Positions 47,696-60,300 are shown, counted from the stretch's first letter. The stretch: DNA of 64,000 nt from Seiridium cupressi (GCA_036674765.1 JARVKI010000088.1:62001-126000); one strand, 5' to 3'. Made by a program: numbers and translations. Notes: generated by a model not told the origin, from the letters alone.

Positions 47696-49657
47696 ATGTT
47701 TAGCTGCAGGGCATGTACTCGCCGCGCTCTCGCTGTTCTACTAGAGACTCCTTTACCCTCAGATACCAGCCGCGCGACGTTGCGAAAATGTGTTTCCTCG
47801 AACCCGGCCTCCGCTGCGAGGACGTATGCGACAAATGCCGTCGCAGAGAGAGGCACCAAACCCAGGGGAATGGAACGGCACGATGATGATACCGACATGG
47901 AGAAACCGAAGCGTACCGTCTCTAAATCTGTTGAGCGAACGGTGAACAGGCAAATGGAATTCCTGAATGATCCATTCCACATCGCGAAAGAGGTGGAGAG
48001 AGTCCTAGCCAAAGATCAGTTCGAACAGGCTGCTCTGCTCGCCCGAAACGCAAGCGCAAAATTTAAGGTCACTGTCGCTTGGAACCATCTGATAGATTAT
48101 CAGATGCGGAATTTCAAGCTACACGCCGCTATCAAGACCTTCAACGAAATGAAAAAGCGAGCGCAGCTGCCGAATGCTCAGACGTACACCATCATCTTCA
48201 GAGGCTGCGCCATGTCTCCTCATCCAAAACTTGCTGTCGCCGAGGCGTTTAAGTTGTACAACAACATGCTGTCCAGCGATCGAATCTCACCGAATACCGT
48301 GCACTTGAACGCAATGCTCCAGGTGTGCGCCAAGGCGGAAGATATCGAAACCATGTTCACTATCGTCAAGAGCGCAGGCCACACTATGAGAGCTCCCAAT
48401 AATCTAACCTATACAACTATCCTGAATGCTATTCGCGCCATAGTAGACAAGCCGCAGGATCGTACCGTGCCCACGGAAGACAGGACTCCAGCGATACAAC
48501 AGACCATCCAACGAGCAAAGGCCATATGGGAGGAGGTGCTGAAAAAGTGGCGAGATGCAAGTATCACTGTCGACGAAGAGCTTGTCTGTGCCATGGGCAG
48601 GATCTTGCTGATGGGCAACTTCCACGACAACGATGCCATCTTCTCCTTGATTGAACAAACTATGGGCATTACGAAGGAACCCGAGAAGCTAAGCAGCCTA
48701 GCTTGGAAGGGTGTGAAACAGGAGAGAGCCTCTTTGTCGAATGACGAAGGCATTGCTCAAGTGCCCAGCACTTCAGTTCAGATGGCTACCAAGGGTAGTC
48801 CCAAATCGTCAATAGCACTAGTGCATCCAGGGAAAAACTCCCTTTCCATGGTCATGACAGCAATTGAGAATACCGGCAAGGTCAATCTAGCACGGCGCTA
48901 CTGGATTGTTTTCACCAAAAACTACGACGTCGTACCCGACGCGCACAACTGGTTCGCGCTTTTCCGTGCTCTCCGCCGTGGCAAGAGCAGCACCAAGACT
49001 GCTGAATACCTTGCTGAGATGCCCAAGGACATGATGTCGGTTAAGGTCTTCCGCACTGCCATGCTCACATGCGTGCGTGATAATCTCAACAAGTCCTCGT
49101 TCAACAATGCCACTCGCATTCTAGAGATTATGCTTATGTCGACTCGCGTACCCGATATGCAGGCTTTGCGCACTTATTTACGGGTAGCTTACGCGAATAA
49201 GCGTCTTTTCGAAGAGATGGCTGAACAGAAAGACCCCAATGCTGCAAAACTTGCCTGGGGACGCCAGATGTGCACTGCGCTTGAGAACCTATGGGAGCCT
49301 TACCGGATGGCGGCCAAGCAGCTCACACATGGTGGTCTGGCGCCTGTTGCCGAAAAGAAATTTGTGGACGACCAGGAGCGAGACGCCTGGATCCGAGAGG
49401 CAAGCCCAAGGGCCGAGTTATCCGCTCTGGCACGAAAGATGATTGCCGCGTATGACAGGTTGATCTTTGATAACATGGTTCCTCCGGCTGTGTCAAAGCG
49501 CCTTGAACCCAGGAGAAATGCTCTGAATCGGTTCGTGGTGAAGTATTTCGAGGATAGGGAAAAGTATGAGCCTGGGTGGAACAGAAAGGTTGCCGAACTC
49601 GAGACAAAGAAGGAGGAAGAGGCAGATTGGGATTTAGGGAGCAATGAGCGGTGGTAG
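47696..49657 (+). CDS. Mitochondrial pentatricopeptide repeat (PPR) protein
   Basis: A single ORF of 653 residues. The first about 45 residues are rich in Arg/Ala/Ser/Thr with no acidic cluster, a mitochondrial presequence. PPR units are visible, for example KVTVAWNHLIDYQMRNFKLH, LPNAQTYTIIFRGCAMSP, SPNTVHLNAMLQVCAKAEDI and APNNLTYTTILNAI, plus later ones around VVPDAHNWFALFRALRRGK. The C-terminus is helical and charged (FVVKYFEDREKYEPGWNRKV). Fungal PPR proteins bind organellar RNA and act in mitochondrial mRNA stability, translation or ribosome assembly; which one this is cannot be told. It is divergent from POL1. Confidence 0.85.
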   Translation: MFSCRACTRRALAVLLETPLPSDTSRATLRKCVSSNPASAARTYATNAVAERGTKPRGMERHDDDTDMEKPKRTVSKSVERTVNRQMEFLNDPFHIAKEVERVLAKDQFEQAALLARNASAKFKVTVAWNHLIDYQMRNFKLHAAIKTFNEMKKRAQLPNAQTYTIIFRGCAMSPHPKLAVAEAFKLYNNMLSSDRISPNTVHLNAMLQVCAKAEDIETMFTIVKSAGHTMRAPNNLTYTTILNAIRAIVDKPQDRTVPTEDRTPAIQQTIQRAKAIWEEVLKKWRDASITVDEELVCAMGRILLMGNFHDNDAIFSLIEQTMGITKEPEKLSSLAWKGVKQERASLSNDEGIAQVPSTSVQMATKGSPKSSIALVHPGKNSLSMVMTAIENTGKVNLARRYWIVFTKNYDVVPDAHNWFALFRALRRGKSSTKTAEYLAEMPKDMMSVKVFRTAMLTCVRDNLNKSSFNNATRILEIMLMSTRVPDMQALRTYLRVAYANKRLFEEMAEQKDPNAAKLAWGRQMCTALENLWEPYRMAAKQLTHGGLAPVAEKKFVDDQERDAWIREASPRAELSALARKMIAAYDRLIFDNMVPPAVSKRLEPRRNALNRFVVKYFEDREKYEPGWNRKVAELETKKEEEADWDLGSNERW

Positions 49658-50113
49658 GATAGTCCTTGAAAATGTGTAAAACACGCGACAACCTCGAATG
49701 TCGCTTGTACCGCTATGTGTATAGATGGTGTATTAGATCGGGGCAAATACTCCTGTACAAACAACTGACAATAAATCCTTCTCGGCTATCCTTCCATATA
49801 TGTAACTCCGTGGATAAGAATCGAACAGCTACATTAATCAATAGTCTCAACCCATAGCTGACGCCCTTGTTGCTGATCCATCTTGATTCTACGGACCAGA
49901 TACCAGGAGTCGCAAACTCTCCAGTCATCACTCTCACTCCTTTGCTTCACTGAGCCGGAGCTCTCCCAGCCCAGCCCGTCCAGGCATTCGGCCATTTCTA
50001 CGAGTAGCCGTCTGGACTACATTGATTTCTGCCCATGGGACCGCCACAGTGGTCCTCTGAGCTCGAATTCGTAAGCATCGTGGCTCTGATTCTAATCCGC
50101 CTTTTTGAGTTAG
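49658..50113. other. Intergenic region between the PPR gene and the minus-strand pseudogene
   Basis: About 450 bp without a recognised feature. Confidence 0.4.
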
Positions 50114-50629
50114 TCAAGCTTGGTTAGGACAACGTGATGATGGTTGTTTTAATTTCCGGCCGAGAAGAAGCTGGAGGATGAAGAGCAGCGTGTCCTTGGA
50201 TCCGATCTTTTCGCTCAGGCTCATCGAAGTTGTCAAAATCCAAGACTTGTTGTATGAATACGCCAGTATATCCCGGAGTAGCACCCGTGAGCCAATGGAC
50301 TCGTTTATCCCGACCATACCCCATGGACGACCTTTCATCTAGTACTCATACGAGCCAGCATAATGCGACTCGGACTTTATGCCAGGGGGCCAAGAGGCTG
50401 CGAGGACAGCCTCTGCGTTTCGATAGACCTCAGGAAACCCAGGAAACCTGACGCGGTCCGACTTGCTGAGCGATACAGTTGCATACTTGCGTACTGCTAA
50501 CTTGGCTTGGTTGATGCCGGGGGAGTGGTCAGGGGTACTTTGCAGGGCAGATTCTGATGAACTCAGGTTAGACATGCTGACTGTTCGAAACGACATTTGA
50601 AACTCATAGTCAAGGATCATGATAGCCAT
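50114..50629 (-). pseudogene. Fungal-specific protein of unknown function, broken by an in-frame TAG
   Basis: From ATG 50629 the frame reads MAIMILDYEFQMSFRTVSMS, then RFPGFPEVYRNAEAVLAASW and PPGIKSESHYAGSYEY, stops at TAG (50339-50341), and resumes without gap as MKGRPWG, SRVLLRDILAYSYNKSWILT and SEKIGSKDTLLF. Family memory: ascomycetes have many copies of a small protein with a YxGSYEFKLKG-PW block, a RRLL..LL...GW.L..S helix and a SKK..DKDTLLF end; this sequence follows that order on both sides of the stop. The function of the family is unknown. After DTLLF the usual Pro-rich ending is missing, so the tail is also altered. TAG can come from CAG by a C-to-T change. I am fairly sure of the match but could not check it. 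Confidence 0.6.
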
Positions 50630-52100
50630 CTTTATAAATGTCTCTCTCTTGTGTAGTTCCTGGCCAAGCAAGCCAGGCTATACACTGAACAAACGAGCCA
50701 ATGTTTGGTCACTAGTGCCAACTGATCGTATTTCGTCCAGCTTCGGCCATGCAGCCCGCCACACTCGGTAACTATTCAAGAAGGAAAAGTGTGTCATGCA
50801 ACGAACCATGGTGAGAAAACTCTATCGTGAACAACGTTGATAGCGAAACAACTACCGACAATGCATGATTTCTTTTCTTTGGTGACTAAGTAACTTGAAG
50901 TGAGCTTGTTGGCAAGGGCGAGCGTAGAAGTAGGCACAGTGTTCTGGTTGGAAGATGACGATATCACATAGGACGAATAAATTTGGCATCAGGTATAGAA
51001 AACCACAATCTGGCAGGATCGTAGATTGCTATTACGGATATTTCCCATGTTAAGCACTTGGTTCGCTATAGAGTTGCGCGTGTCGGGCTTGCCCCACTTT
51101 GCGAAGTATGCACACGGCGCTTTCACTAGACGATACCTAGGTATAGTGCCACTTAAAGAAATAAAATGCACGTGAAATGCACATCAGCCATATATCTGTA
51201 GTATTCGCTGGCTCCAAGTAGTGTGGGTACATTGTATATGCTGTGTTACGACCGAATCCAAGTACCAGCCTTATCTTCGGCCATTCATCGAGGTCGGTAC
51301 GAATCTCCCTAGTTACGTTAGGACCTGGTGAAGAAAGAGACTGCGCCTGGCCCGTCCCCTGTCGTACACAACGAGACATCCCAAAAGACAAGACTGTCCA
51401 ATCCCCGTAGACCGCGGCATCCATCAACTGGCAGGTAGCCGCACATGGATTATATCAGTTAGGCTAGTACAAAAGCCCTTTGGCCAATTAAGACAGAATA
51501 CCCCATTTTATAAGCCTATTATTATTAAATTATAATACCACGCCAATATAATCAATTAAATTATAATTAAATATCAAGTTTACGATATTTAGAAGTAATA
51601 TAATGAATGTTTAAATTTTATTTTTTAAATCGAGTATTGTTTAAAAGGTTAAAAATAGTGGCCTTAGCGTTGTTAGTGGCTTGGCAGGTACCTTACTAAC
51701 TGATGTAATCCCTGTGCGGCTACCTGCCAGTTGATGGGATAGCGGGGTTGACACCTAGAAGCTTTGCTTTGCTCTCTAGTTAATCCCTGCCACTGCATAA
51801 AGTGGATGCGTGGCTGGGCAATTGCCCAGTGAAAGTGCTAGCGCAGCTTGTGCTGACAAAAGATCATTGAGCGGGCGAATGCTCGGCGTTAGCGATGCCG
51901 TCGGAATCGTCATTGCCAAAATTCCCCAGCTACCGTAGTTTGGCCCCCCCAAAACGGCAGCATCATTGGTTTTTTTTCCCTGAGTAAACTGCCCGGTCCC
52001 GTGACAAAGCCATCCGATTCAGCAGTTTTCTACATCAGACCAGCAGCACCTATTATGAGCCTGATTCTCAACTTCAGCAGATAGCTAGCTCGGTTTGGTC
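50630..52100. other. Intergenic region holding an AT-rich inverted-repeat element
   Basis: About 1.5 kb upstream of the ABC transporter gene. Apart from the inverted-repeat element (51421-51737) nothing is recognised. The last about 360 bp before the transporter ATG form its promoter. Confidence 0.5.
51421..51737. mobile_element. MITE-like element, 317 bp, with 42-bp terminal inverted repeats and RIP-like AT-rich core
   Basis: The left end (51421-51462) and the reverse complement of the right end (51696-51737) match at 40 of 42 positions; both begin CCATCAACTGGCAGGTAGCC. The two differences are T/G and T/C, the latter a RIP-type transition. The interior, 51490-51655, is extremely AT-rich and full of TpA, unlike the flanks. 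It has no ORF. Size, inverted ends and lack of coding fit a non-autonomous DNA transposon (MITE) or solo remnant. A clear target-site duplication is not seen. It sits between a broken gene and the ABC transporter promoter. Confidence 0.7.
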
Positions 52101-55100
52101 ATGCTGTTCAGCGCCGACCTGCCGCAGCAGGTCATCCAATCGACCGGCTCCTTCACCGGCTACCGGCCCCAACTTCAGCAGCTCGGCCACGGCTACTTCA
52201 GCGCGACAGACGACCACACACAGCCATTATGCCGCAATGAGGAGGGCTGGGGCCCAATGAGCCCCTTCCGGTACGACTTCACGCCTTGCTTCATCGATGT
52301 TTGGGTCTGTTTGGTTGCCGTCTTTGGCATTGTCTGTGGAGCTTTGGCCTTGTGGTTGCTATTGAGGACGTCCAAGGCAGCCGAGCTTGCGAAAGATTGG
52401 CACTTCTGGACAAAACAGGTGAGCATGACTTATGGGCACATCTCTCTCCGCGCGGAAGAGCTCAGGCTGACTTGCATCCCTCTCAGACACTTCTCGTTCT
52501 CGTTATCGCCAACGTCGTTGCCCAGCTCGCGATTCAGATAGTCAACTTTCCCAACGTCTGGTACGGAGACTTCCGTGTCTTGACCACGTTCCTGACCTTC
52601 GTATCCTTATGGGTGGTCTTCGCAATCCAGTGGGCTGAGCACGCCCGGTCTCGATATGCCAATGGCGTCGTGCTCTTCTACTGGCTATTCTTGCTCCTGG
52701 TATATGCTGTCAAGCTTCGATCCCTCGTCTCCCAGCAGATATACGCTACGAATCTGCCATACTTTGTGACTTATACCGTCGGATTCGGACTATCCGGGGT
52801 CGAATTCTTGTTTGAGTGGCTGTGGCCCAAAAGAGCAAGCGCATATGAGGTCTTGGTGGAGGATGAGGCAGAAGAATGCCCGGCCGAGTATGCGACGGTA
52901 TTCTCCAAGCTCACCTTCTCATGGATGACTCCCATGATGAAGTTTGGATATAAGAACTACCTTACAGAGGATGACTTATGGGGATTGGCTCCAAACGATA
53001 AGACATCTACGACCGGCGAACAATTCGACAAAGCATGGAGATACGAAGTTGAGCATAGGAACCACCCATCCCTGTGGTTGGCTCTTTTCAAGGCTTACGG
53101 TGGCCCATATCTGCTCGCCACAGTCTTCAAGGCATTCAATGATCTAGCTGCGTTCGCCCAACCTCAACTGTTGCGCTTTCTCATTACGTTCGTCGCTTCA
53201 TATGGCGAAGGAAAGACGCCAGAGCCCGTCATCAAAGGTGTCGCTATTGCGCTCGCCATGTTCCTCGTTGCCTGCTTGCAGACAAGTATGATAGTGAGTA
53301 TTGGCGAAATGTTTCCGATCATGACACGAGACTGACATTTCATGCAGCACCAATATTTCCAGCGTGCATTTGTGACTGGTATGCGGATCAAGGCTGGTTT
53401 GTCCTCTGCGATTTACAAGAAGGCATTGAAACTATCCAACGAAGGACGGGCTACAAAGACCACCGGTGATATCGTCAACTACATGGCTGTAGATGCCCAA
53501 CGTCTTCAAGATCTGACGCAGTTCGCACAGCAGGTATGGTCTGCACCATTCCAGATTATCATCTGTATGGTCTCCTTGTATCAATTGGTCGGGTGGTCCA
53601 TGCTTGCAGGTATAGGCGTCATGATTGTCATGATCCCAATCAACGGCTTCATTGCTAGATTCATGAAGCGCTTGCAAAAGCAACAGATGAAGAATAAGGA
53701 CTCGCGAAGCCGCTTGATTGCTGAGATCATCACCAACATGAAAAGCATCAAGCTCTACGCCTGGAGTACTGCATTCATGAATAAGCTTAATCACGTCAGA
53801 AATGATCTTGAGCTTCAGAATCTTCGGAAGATCGGAGCTGGTCAAGCGGTCGCAAACTTCACGTGGTCTACTACGCCATTTTTGGTGTCATGCTCTACAT
53901 TCGCCGTCTTTGTTTTCACTCAGAACAAACCCTTGACGACTGAAATCGTCTTCCCCGCCCTTACTCTGTTCAACCTCCTGACGTTTCCCCTGGCAGTCCT
54001 GCCCATGGTTATCACCTCTATCATTGAGGCAACAGTGGCTGTCGGCCGTCTGACGGACTATCTCACTGCCGAGGAAGTGCAGCCTGATGCTATTGAGTTC
54101 AATGACGCGGCCGAGGAGCGAGGAGAGGAAACCGTTGTCATCCACGATGGCCAGTTCTCATGGGATCGTCACGGATCAAAGAACGTTCTCAGAGACATCC
54201 ACTTTGTTGCGCACAAGGGCGAACTGACATGTGTGGTTGGACGAGTCGGAGCCGGCAAGTCATCTCTCTTGCAAAGTATCCTCGGCGATTTATGGAAAGA
54301 GAAAGGCACGGTCAGGGTGAAAGGCAACATTGCATATGTGGCTCAGCAGCCGTGGATCATGAATGCTACGGTGAAGGAGAACATCATCTTTGGTCACCGT
54401 TACGATTCCAACTTTTACGAAAAAACCATCAAAGCCTGCGCCTTGCTGGATGATTTTAACCAGTTGCCAGACGGAGACGAGACTGTTGTGGGAGAAAGGG
54501 GTATCTCGCTCAGTGGTGGCCAAAAGGCACGAGTTGCACTCGCCCGTGCCGTCTACGCACGTGCTGATATATATCTTCTTGATGATGTCCTATCTGCCGT
54601 AGACTCGCACGTCGGACGACATCTCATCGATAACGTTCTTGGATCCGAAGGATTACTCAGTTCCAAGTGTCGGATCCTGGCAACAAATGCCATATCAGTT
54701 CTCACGTCTGCAGATTATATTTACCAATTGAAAGATGGCGAAATACATGAAAAGGGAACATTCCCTCAGCTAATGGCTATGAGGGGAGGTATCTCAGACC
54801 TCGTCAAGTCTACTGGTCAAGATTCAGGCCAACCATCTGAAGAGCACAGTCCCGAAGAGTCTTCAAGCGAGTCGTCCTCGACTTACCTGGAACCAGATGC
54901 AGCCATCGACAAGGAAGAGATCGAAGAAGCACAGGAAAATGTACCAGAGTTGGCACCTATCAGGGCTGGTGCCTCGTCAAGCGCCCAGAGGCGAACTGAC
55001 AGCATGTCAACCTTGCGACGTGCAAGCGCAGCTAGCTTCAAGGGTCCTCGTGGCAAGCTCTCGGACGAAGAAGACCCAAGCAGCAAAACCAGACAGACCA

Positions 55101-57387
55101 AAGAGCATTCAGAGCAAGGCAAAGTCAAATGGGACGTGTACCTTGAATACGCAAAGACGAGCAATATTGTTGCTGTCATTATCTACTTGGTAACCTTGAT
55201 TGCAGCCCAAACGGGACAGATCGGTGGTAGTGTCTGGCTGAAGAACTGGGCAGAGATGAATAGTGATGCTGGCGGTAATCCCCAGGTGGGGAAATATCTT
55301 GGTATCTACTTCGCCTTCGGTGTTGGATCGGCCGGGTTGACCGTGATCCAAACCCTAATACTCTGGATATTCTGTTCCATCGAAGCCTCGAGGAAGCTGC
55401 ACGAAAGAATGGCTACGGCAATCTTCAGGTCGCCCATGTCATTCTTTGATACAACCCCGGCTGGTCGGATCATGAACCGTTTCTCAAGCGATGTTTACCG
55501 GCTAGACGAAGTGCTTGCCCGCACCTTCAACATGCTCTTCGTCAATCTGGCTCGTTCTGGCTTCACCCTGGTGATTGTTTCTGTGAGCACACCAGCTTTC
55601 GTCGCCCTAATCATTCCGCTCAGCGCCATGTACTACTGGATCCAGCGATATTACCTGAGATCGTCACGCGAGCTCAAGCGATTGGATAGTGTCAGTCGCA
55701 GTCCCATCTATGCCCATTTCCAGGAGTCGCTAGGTGGAATTAGCACGATTCGGGCATACCGGCAGCAGGGCAGATTTGAACTTGAAAACGAATGGCGTGT
55801 CGACACCAATCTGCGTGCTTACTATCCGTCTATCAGCGCCAACCGGTGGTTGGCTGTCCGGCTGGAATTCATTGGAGCCATCATCATCCTTTCGGCTGCG
55901 GGATTCGCAATCATCTCTGTGACCAACCACGGCAATCTCACTCCCGGCATGGTCGGTCTGGCCATGTCGTATGCCCTTCAGATCACGACTTCGCTCAACT
56001 GGATCGTTCGCCAGACCGTTGAAGTGGAGACAAACATTGTTTCTGTGGAACGTGTCCTTGAATATGCTCGCCTTCCAAGTGAAGCTCCTGAGATAATCCA
56101 CCGACACAGACCGCCTGTTGCGTGGCCCGCGAACGGGGCTCTCCAGTTCCACAATTACAGCACGCGCTACCGTGCCGGCCTGGACTTGGTCCTCAAGAAC
56201 ATCAATCTCGACATCAAGTCCCATGAAAAGATTGGTGTGGTCGGTCGCACGGGCGCAGGGAAATCTTCTCTGACGCTTGCACTCTTCCGGCTTATCGAGC
56301 CAGACAGAGGTAATATCAGCATCGACGATCTGAACACGTCAACAATTGGTCTGCTGGATCTGCGGAGGCGGCTTGCTATCATTCCACAGGACGCGGCTCT
56401 TTTCGAGGGCACCGTTCGGGACAATCTAGACCCCGGCCACGTACGTGACGACACGGAGCTATGGAGTGTACTAGGTAAGTGTGTTGCACAAAGCTGACAT
56501 ACCCAAGATGACACCGCAGGGCGGGAAGAGCACATGTTCTCGCTTAGTCGGGCTCTCCAGCCCATTCAAATTCTGCCAATTCACTAGTTCATTTACTAAC
56601 GCGTCTCCGTTGGACAGATCATGCACGACTGAAGGAGCATGTGGCAAGCATGGAAGGGGGCCTCGAGGCTAAAATCAATGAAGGAGGTAAGTCTCGGAAC
56701 TTGTTGCCTGTCGCGCTTTCTATCGGCTGTCTATCACATCGCCATCGCCATCGTATTCTCGGGTATCTGTCCATGTGTTCATGGGCTGCCTGTGCTGCGA
56801 AGACACTGGTTCTTACATCAAGGTGCTTCACTACGGGTGACTGCACAACGGCCACGGGCCATTCTTTTTTCAACGAGTCCCTGCATGTTCCGTAATACGT
56901 CCACCCTTAAAGCATGGGAAATGGCCTCCGTCATCGTCCCGTCCCATTACTCCATACTTTCTACCACAGTAATCGATCAGCACGCACATCGCCGACCCAA
57001 TCATTTCCCGCGCATACAAGTCCAAACATAGCATGGAAATCCACTGACTGTCACATCATAGGCTCGAACTTATCGCAAGGACAACGTCAGCTCGTCTCGT
57101 TAGCACGTGCCATGCTCACACCATCCAACATCTTGGTGTTGGATGAGGCTACAGCAGCCGTGGACGTCGAGACGGACGCGGCACTGCAGGAGACCTTGCG
57201 GAGTCCCCTGTTTGCTCATAGAACAATCATCACTGTAGCCCACCGCATCAACACCATTCTAGATTCCGACCGTGTGGTGGTGCTCGACAAGGGTGAGGTT
57301 GTCGAGTTCGACACACCCCAAGAGCTCAGCAAGAAGAAGGGTGTCTTCTACGGCCTAGTGAAGCAGGCCGGTCTCGATACGGAGTAG
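52101..57387 (+). CDS. ABC-C (MRP/YCF1-type) transporter
   Basis: Exons 52101-52418, 52487-53293, 53348-56474, 56618-56686 and 57062-57387 give 1548 residues, full length for the family. Order: TMD0 with several helices, a linker, TMD1, NBD1 with Walker [10 protein letters not shown] (from 673), signature [15 protein letters not shown] and Walker [13 protein letters not shown]; then a phospho-type Ser/Glu-rich linker (about 860-970), TMD2, NBD2 with Walker [10 protein letters not shown] (from 1341), signature [15 protein letters not shown] and Walker [16 protein letters not shown]1 has Asp in place of the catalytic Glu, typical of MRPs; NBD2 is canonical. Expected role: ATP-driven export of glutathione conjugates or other organic anions into the vacuole, as for yeast Ycf1/Bpt1. 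A tiny 69-nt exon encodes part of NBD2 and is followed by a 375-nt intron. Confidence 0.92.
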
Positions 57388-60300
57388 GCCTACCGTGACG
57401 AGAGTGGCGGAGCTGACGTCATGGGTAAAATGAATAGGAGAGGGCGAGATGTCGACGTTAGCGATATCGTTGATAGTTTCGATGATATATGTGGTGTTGT
57501 CTAGTTGAGCCATCGGAGAACAACAGCATCTGCTGGTGAGACGCTCTTATTGGTACCTCGCAACAATGTACAAATTGCATTTATAGGTGTTTATCTATAC
57601 ATAGTACCCCATTGCATCGTTTGATAGCAGTAGACAAAGGCATGGTGGTTAAGGAGTCATGTATTTCATGATGGCTGCATATGCCATCAAATTACCTAGC
57701 TCGCTGTCAAAATTCGTCTCTCGCGTGGTCTATAGTTGACAATGCTCGGAACGTGTTGCAATTATTCGCCACTCGTATTCCCTGCGAAGCCCACATTCCG
57801 CTCTTTCCATTCCCTCTCACAGGCCTGAGAGACTCGGCTTTTGACGCATAGGAGCTGCAGTCAGATATTATGATACGAATTACATGTAAGCATTCGGAAT
57901 CAGTGAAGGCCTTCAGCAGAACGATCCTCCACTCCGCATCTGCGAGGCGAACCGTGAGCGTGGCTTCAATCGGCTTTAAATACTACGGCCGACAGGTCTG
58001 GTCCTACCCAATGCCCTAAGGGGGTTCCCGGCATGACGGGCATGGCTGGTATTAGCGCTTGTCGCACCGCATTTTGTTTCCCGCATTACGGCGTGCACAT
58101 GTGTGTGGATACGGCTTTTTTCGGTTTTTTTTTTTTCCATTTGATGAAGTTGGTACAGGGGAGGGGGGAGGTCGACCGAGAGCAATGATTGGCTTGCATA
58201 GGGCTGTAGGTCAAGGTACAAGCCTGCCACGGTGTCATGGTGGTCAGAAGGCTATTACTCAGTTGCGGGAGGTGTGTTGGCTGATGGGAAACGAGAAAGA
58301 AGCAAAATGGGTAATGCGAGCGTGGATGGTGTCATATTGGGAAACCCGAAGGATGGCGCCAAGTCTGATACGATCCCGATGGCCACGATTGTTAGAGATT
58401 TAGCAGCGCTGACGGGCGACAATCCTGTAGGACATGAGTATGCAGGTTGGAGACCCAACCAGCTTACCAAGGGATGAGGATTGTGTAAGCCTTCTTTTTC
58501 TCCGTGTGTGATGAGCCCTACTTAGTGTCAGGGTGTTCTTATTTTGGTAACATACCGTATGAGGAAATAAGGACGATATACTCAAGCGGCATCTGTTGTA
58601 CGTTACTAATGCTGTTGTGTCTTGCAGGTGTAAAGGCGAGTAAGTAGGGGAAATACGGTTTAGCCGAGTGTTCCAGCAAGGCTCTTTGGTTTCCCGCTCC
58701 CTTATACTTTGCATGATGTAAGCTGGGATGTCGGTGCAATTGAGTTTTGTAGTGGATCGTGCTGCCAACACGGCATATCTGGCAAACAATTATAGCAGTA
58801 GCGGAACAGATGATGAAACAAAGTTCTCAAAGCTGACGACCATGAGCAAATACCGATGTCAAGTTTCCTGAAGCCAAGCTGCGTCAGAAACGTCGGTATA
58901 TTCCCCTCGAGGGCTATTGCGCATCAATTCAACGGTTTGTTACCACGGTATATTACTTGAAGCTGCTCATATTTATGACCTATTGCCGCCTTGACCCGAC
59001 TATGTTCTAATTGTCGTGTGTGCTTGAACTTAGTGAGTGCTTGATAAGCGACCATACCGATCAGGGGTTTCAACAGGCCAGCGTGAAAAGCCGTGAAGCG
59101 GTATACCTCTCGTCACACCTGCCAAGTCCGAGCACAGCATGTCCGGATAGCGATGGTCCGCTTTCGTCAACGGTGTGGCAGCTCTGGTGTAAGGTGTGAA
59201 ACAGCGAGATGCTTACCTCATGCAGTGCTGATGTTTTCCTCCTGTGGGTAGGCGGGATGGCGGACATAGTCCACGAGTCTTATGTGCCACCCTACAGGGC
59301 AAGATGGTGTGCACTCTCGATCCAATGGCACCGTTGCCTGCCGCAAGGGAATGATCTGGAACCACGTGAAGGTTGAGTCTCCAGGGAGGGCCGACAAACG
59401 CAATGTGGGGACGAATCAGCTTCGTGCTCAGTTCCGGACTGGCTCGAGCTGCATGAGCTACACCAAAGCGGCGTGAAGGGTCGCCATCACCCCGTTTACG
59501 GTCACCAGCAGGAGCCCCGATTAGCCATGCGATTTGCTAGAAGAGAACCAATGGCCAAAGAAGGAACGACTGCGGTTGGTTATGCTACCTTCACTGTCTT
59601 TGGGTCTTGTCATCTGCCGGCGCCAATTTACTACACCATTGATTTCAAAACGATCTCCTCGATACTAACTAATGGCAGGTTGCCCGGGCTTGGGTAAGAC
59701 AGGGTTTATGCATCAGATTTCAGATGGGGACTAGATTGTCAGCGCCACCACCCAATGGCCGCAGCAGCTACATGCGTCGTGTAACCTCAAGGCTGGAAAG
59801 GAGGGGTTGTCATCGACATATGGAAGCTCAGAGGAACTCTCCCATAAATGAGATCACCGTTGTCCCTTCCCTTACCGATAAAACGGGCCTGATATTGATA
59901 CTAAGGACGCGGGTTTATTTGGAGATGATGAAGGACGGTGACTTGTTGCTGCACAAAGCTCTGCATCGTTCGTGTCTCTTTGAAATATTCCACTCTCGGG
60001 CTCTTATGACCACAGTCCCGATAGCCGTCCTTTTAATGCAATAGTAGGAGTTGGAAGTGGCTTCAGTTGAACATGACGCCAAAGCTGCTGGTTGGTCTGT
60101 TATCCGTGCTATACCGAGCCTAGCATAAAGATCAGCGAGTCAAATGTCAGAAGCGGCCTATGGACGGTTGCCAAGATATTCTTTAGAGGCGTCGTCAATG
60201 CCAATCTGTTGAGGCCCCGAGGATATGAAAGACGATTTCGCGAATATCCGGCCATGAAACATCGAATCGTGACACAAACAAATAAATCAAAAAGATCAAT

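Noticed and set aside
58125..58137. Poly-T tract as a mobile-element tail
   Set aside because: No upstream retroelement coding sequence or target-site duplication seen.
58232..58477. 81-codon ORF in the 3' gene-poor region
   Set aside because: No family features, no signal peptide, and the opposite strand has an equally long frame.
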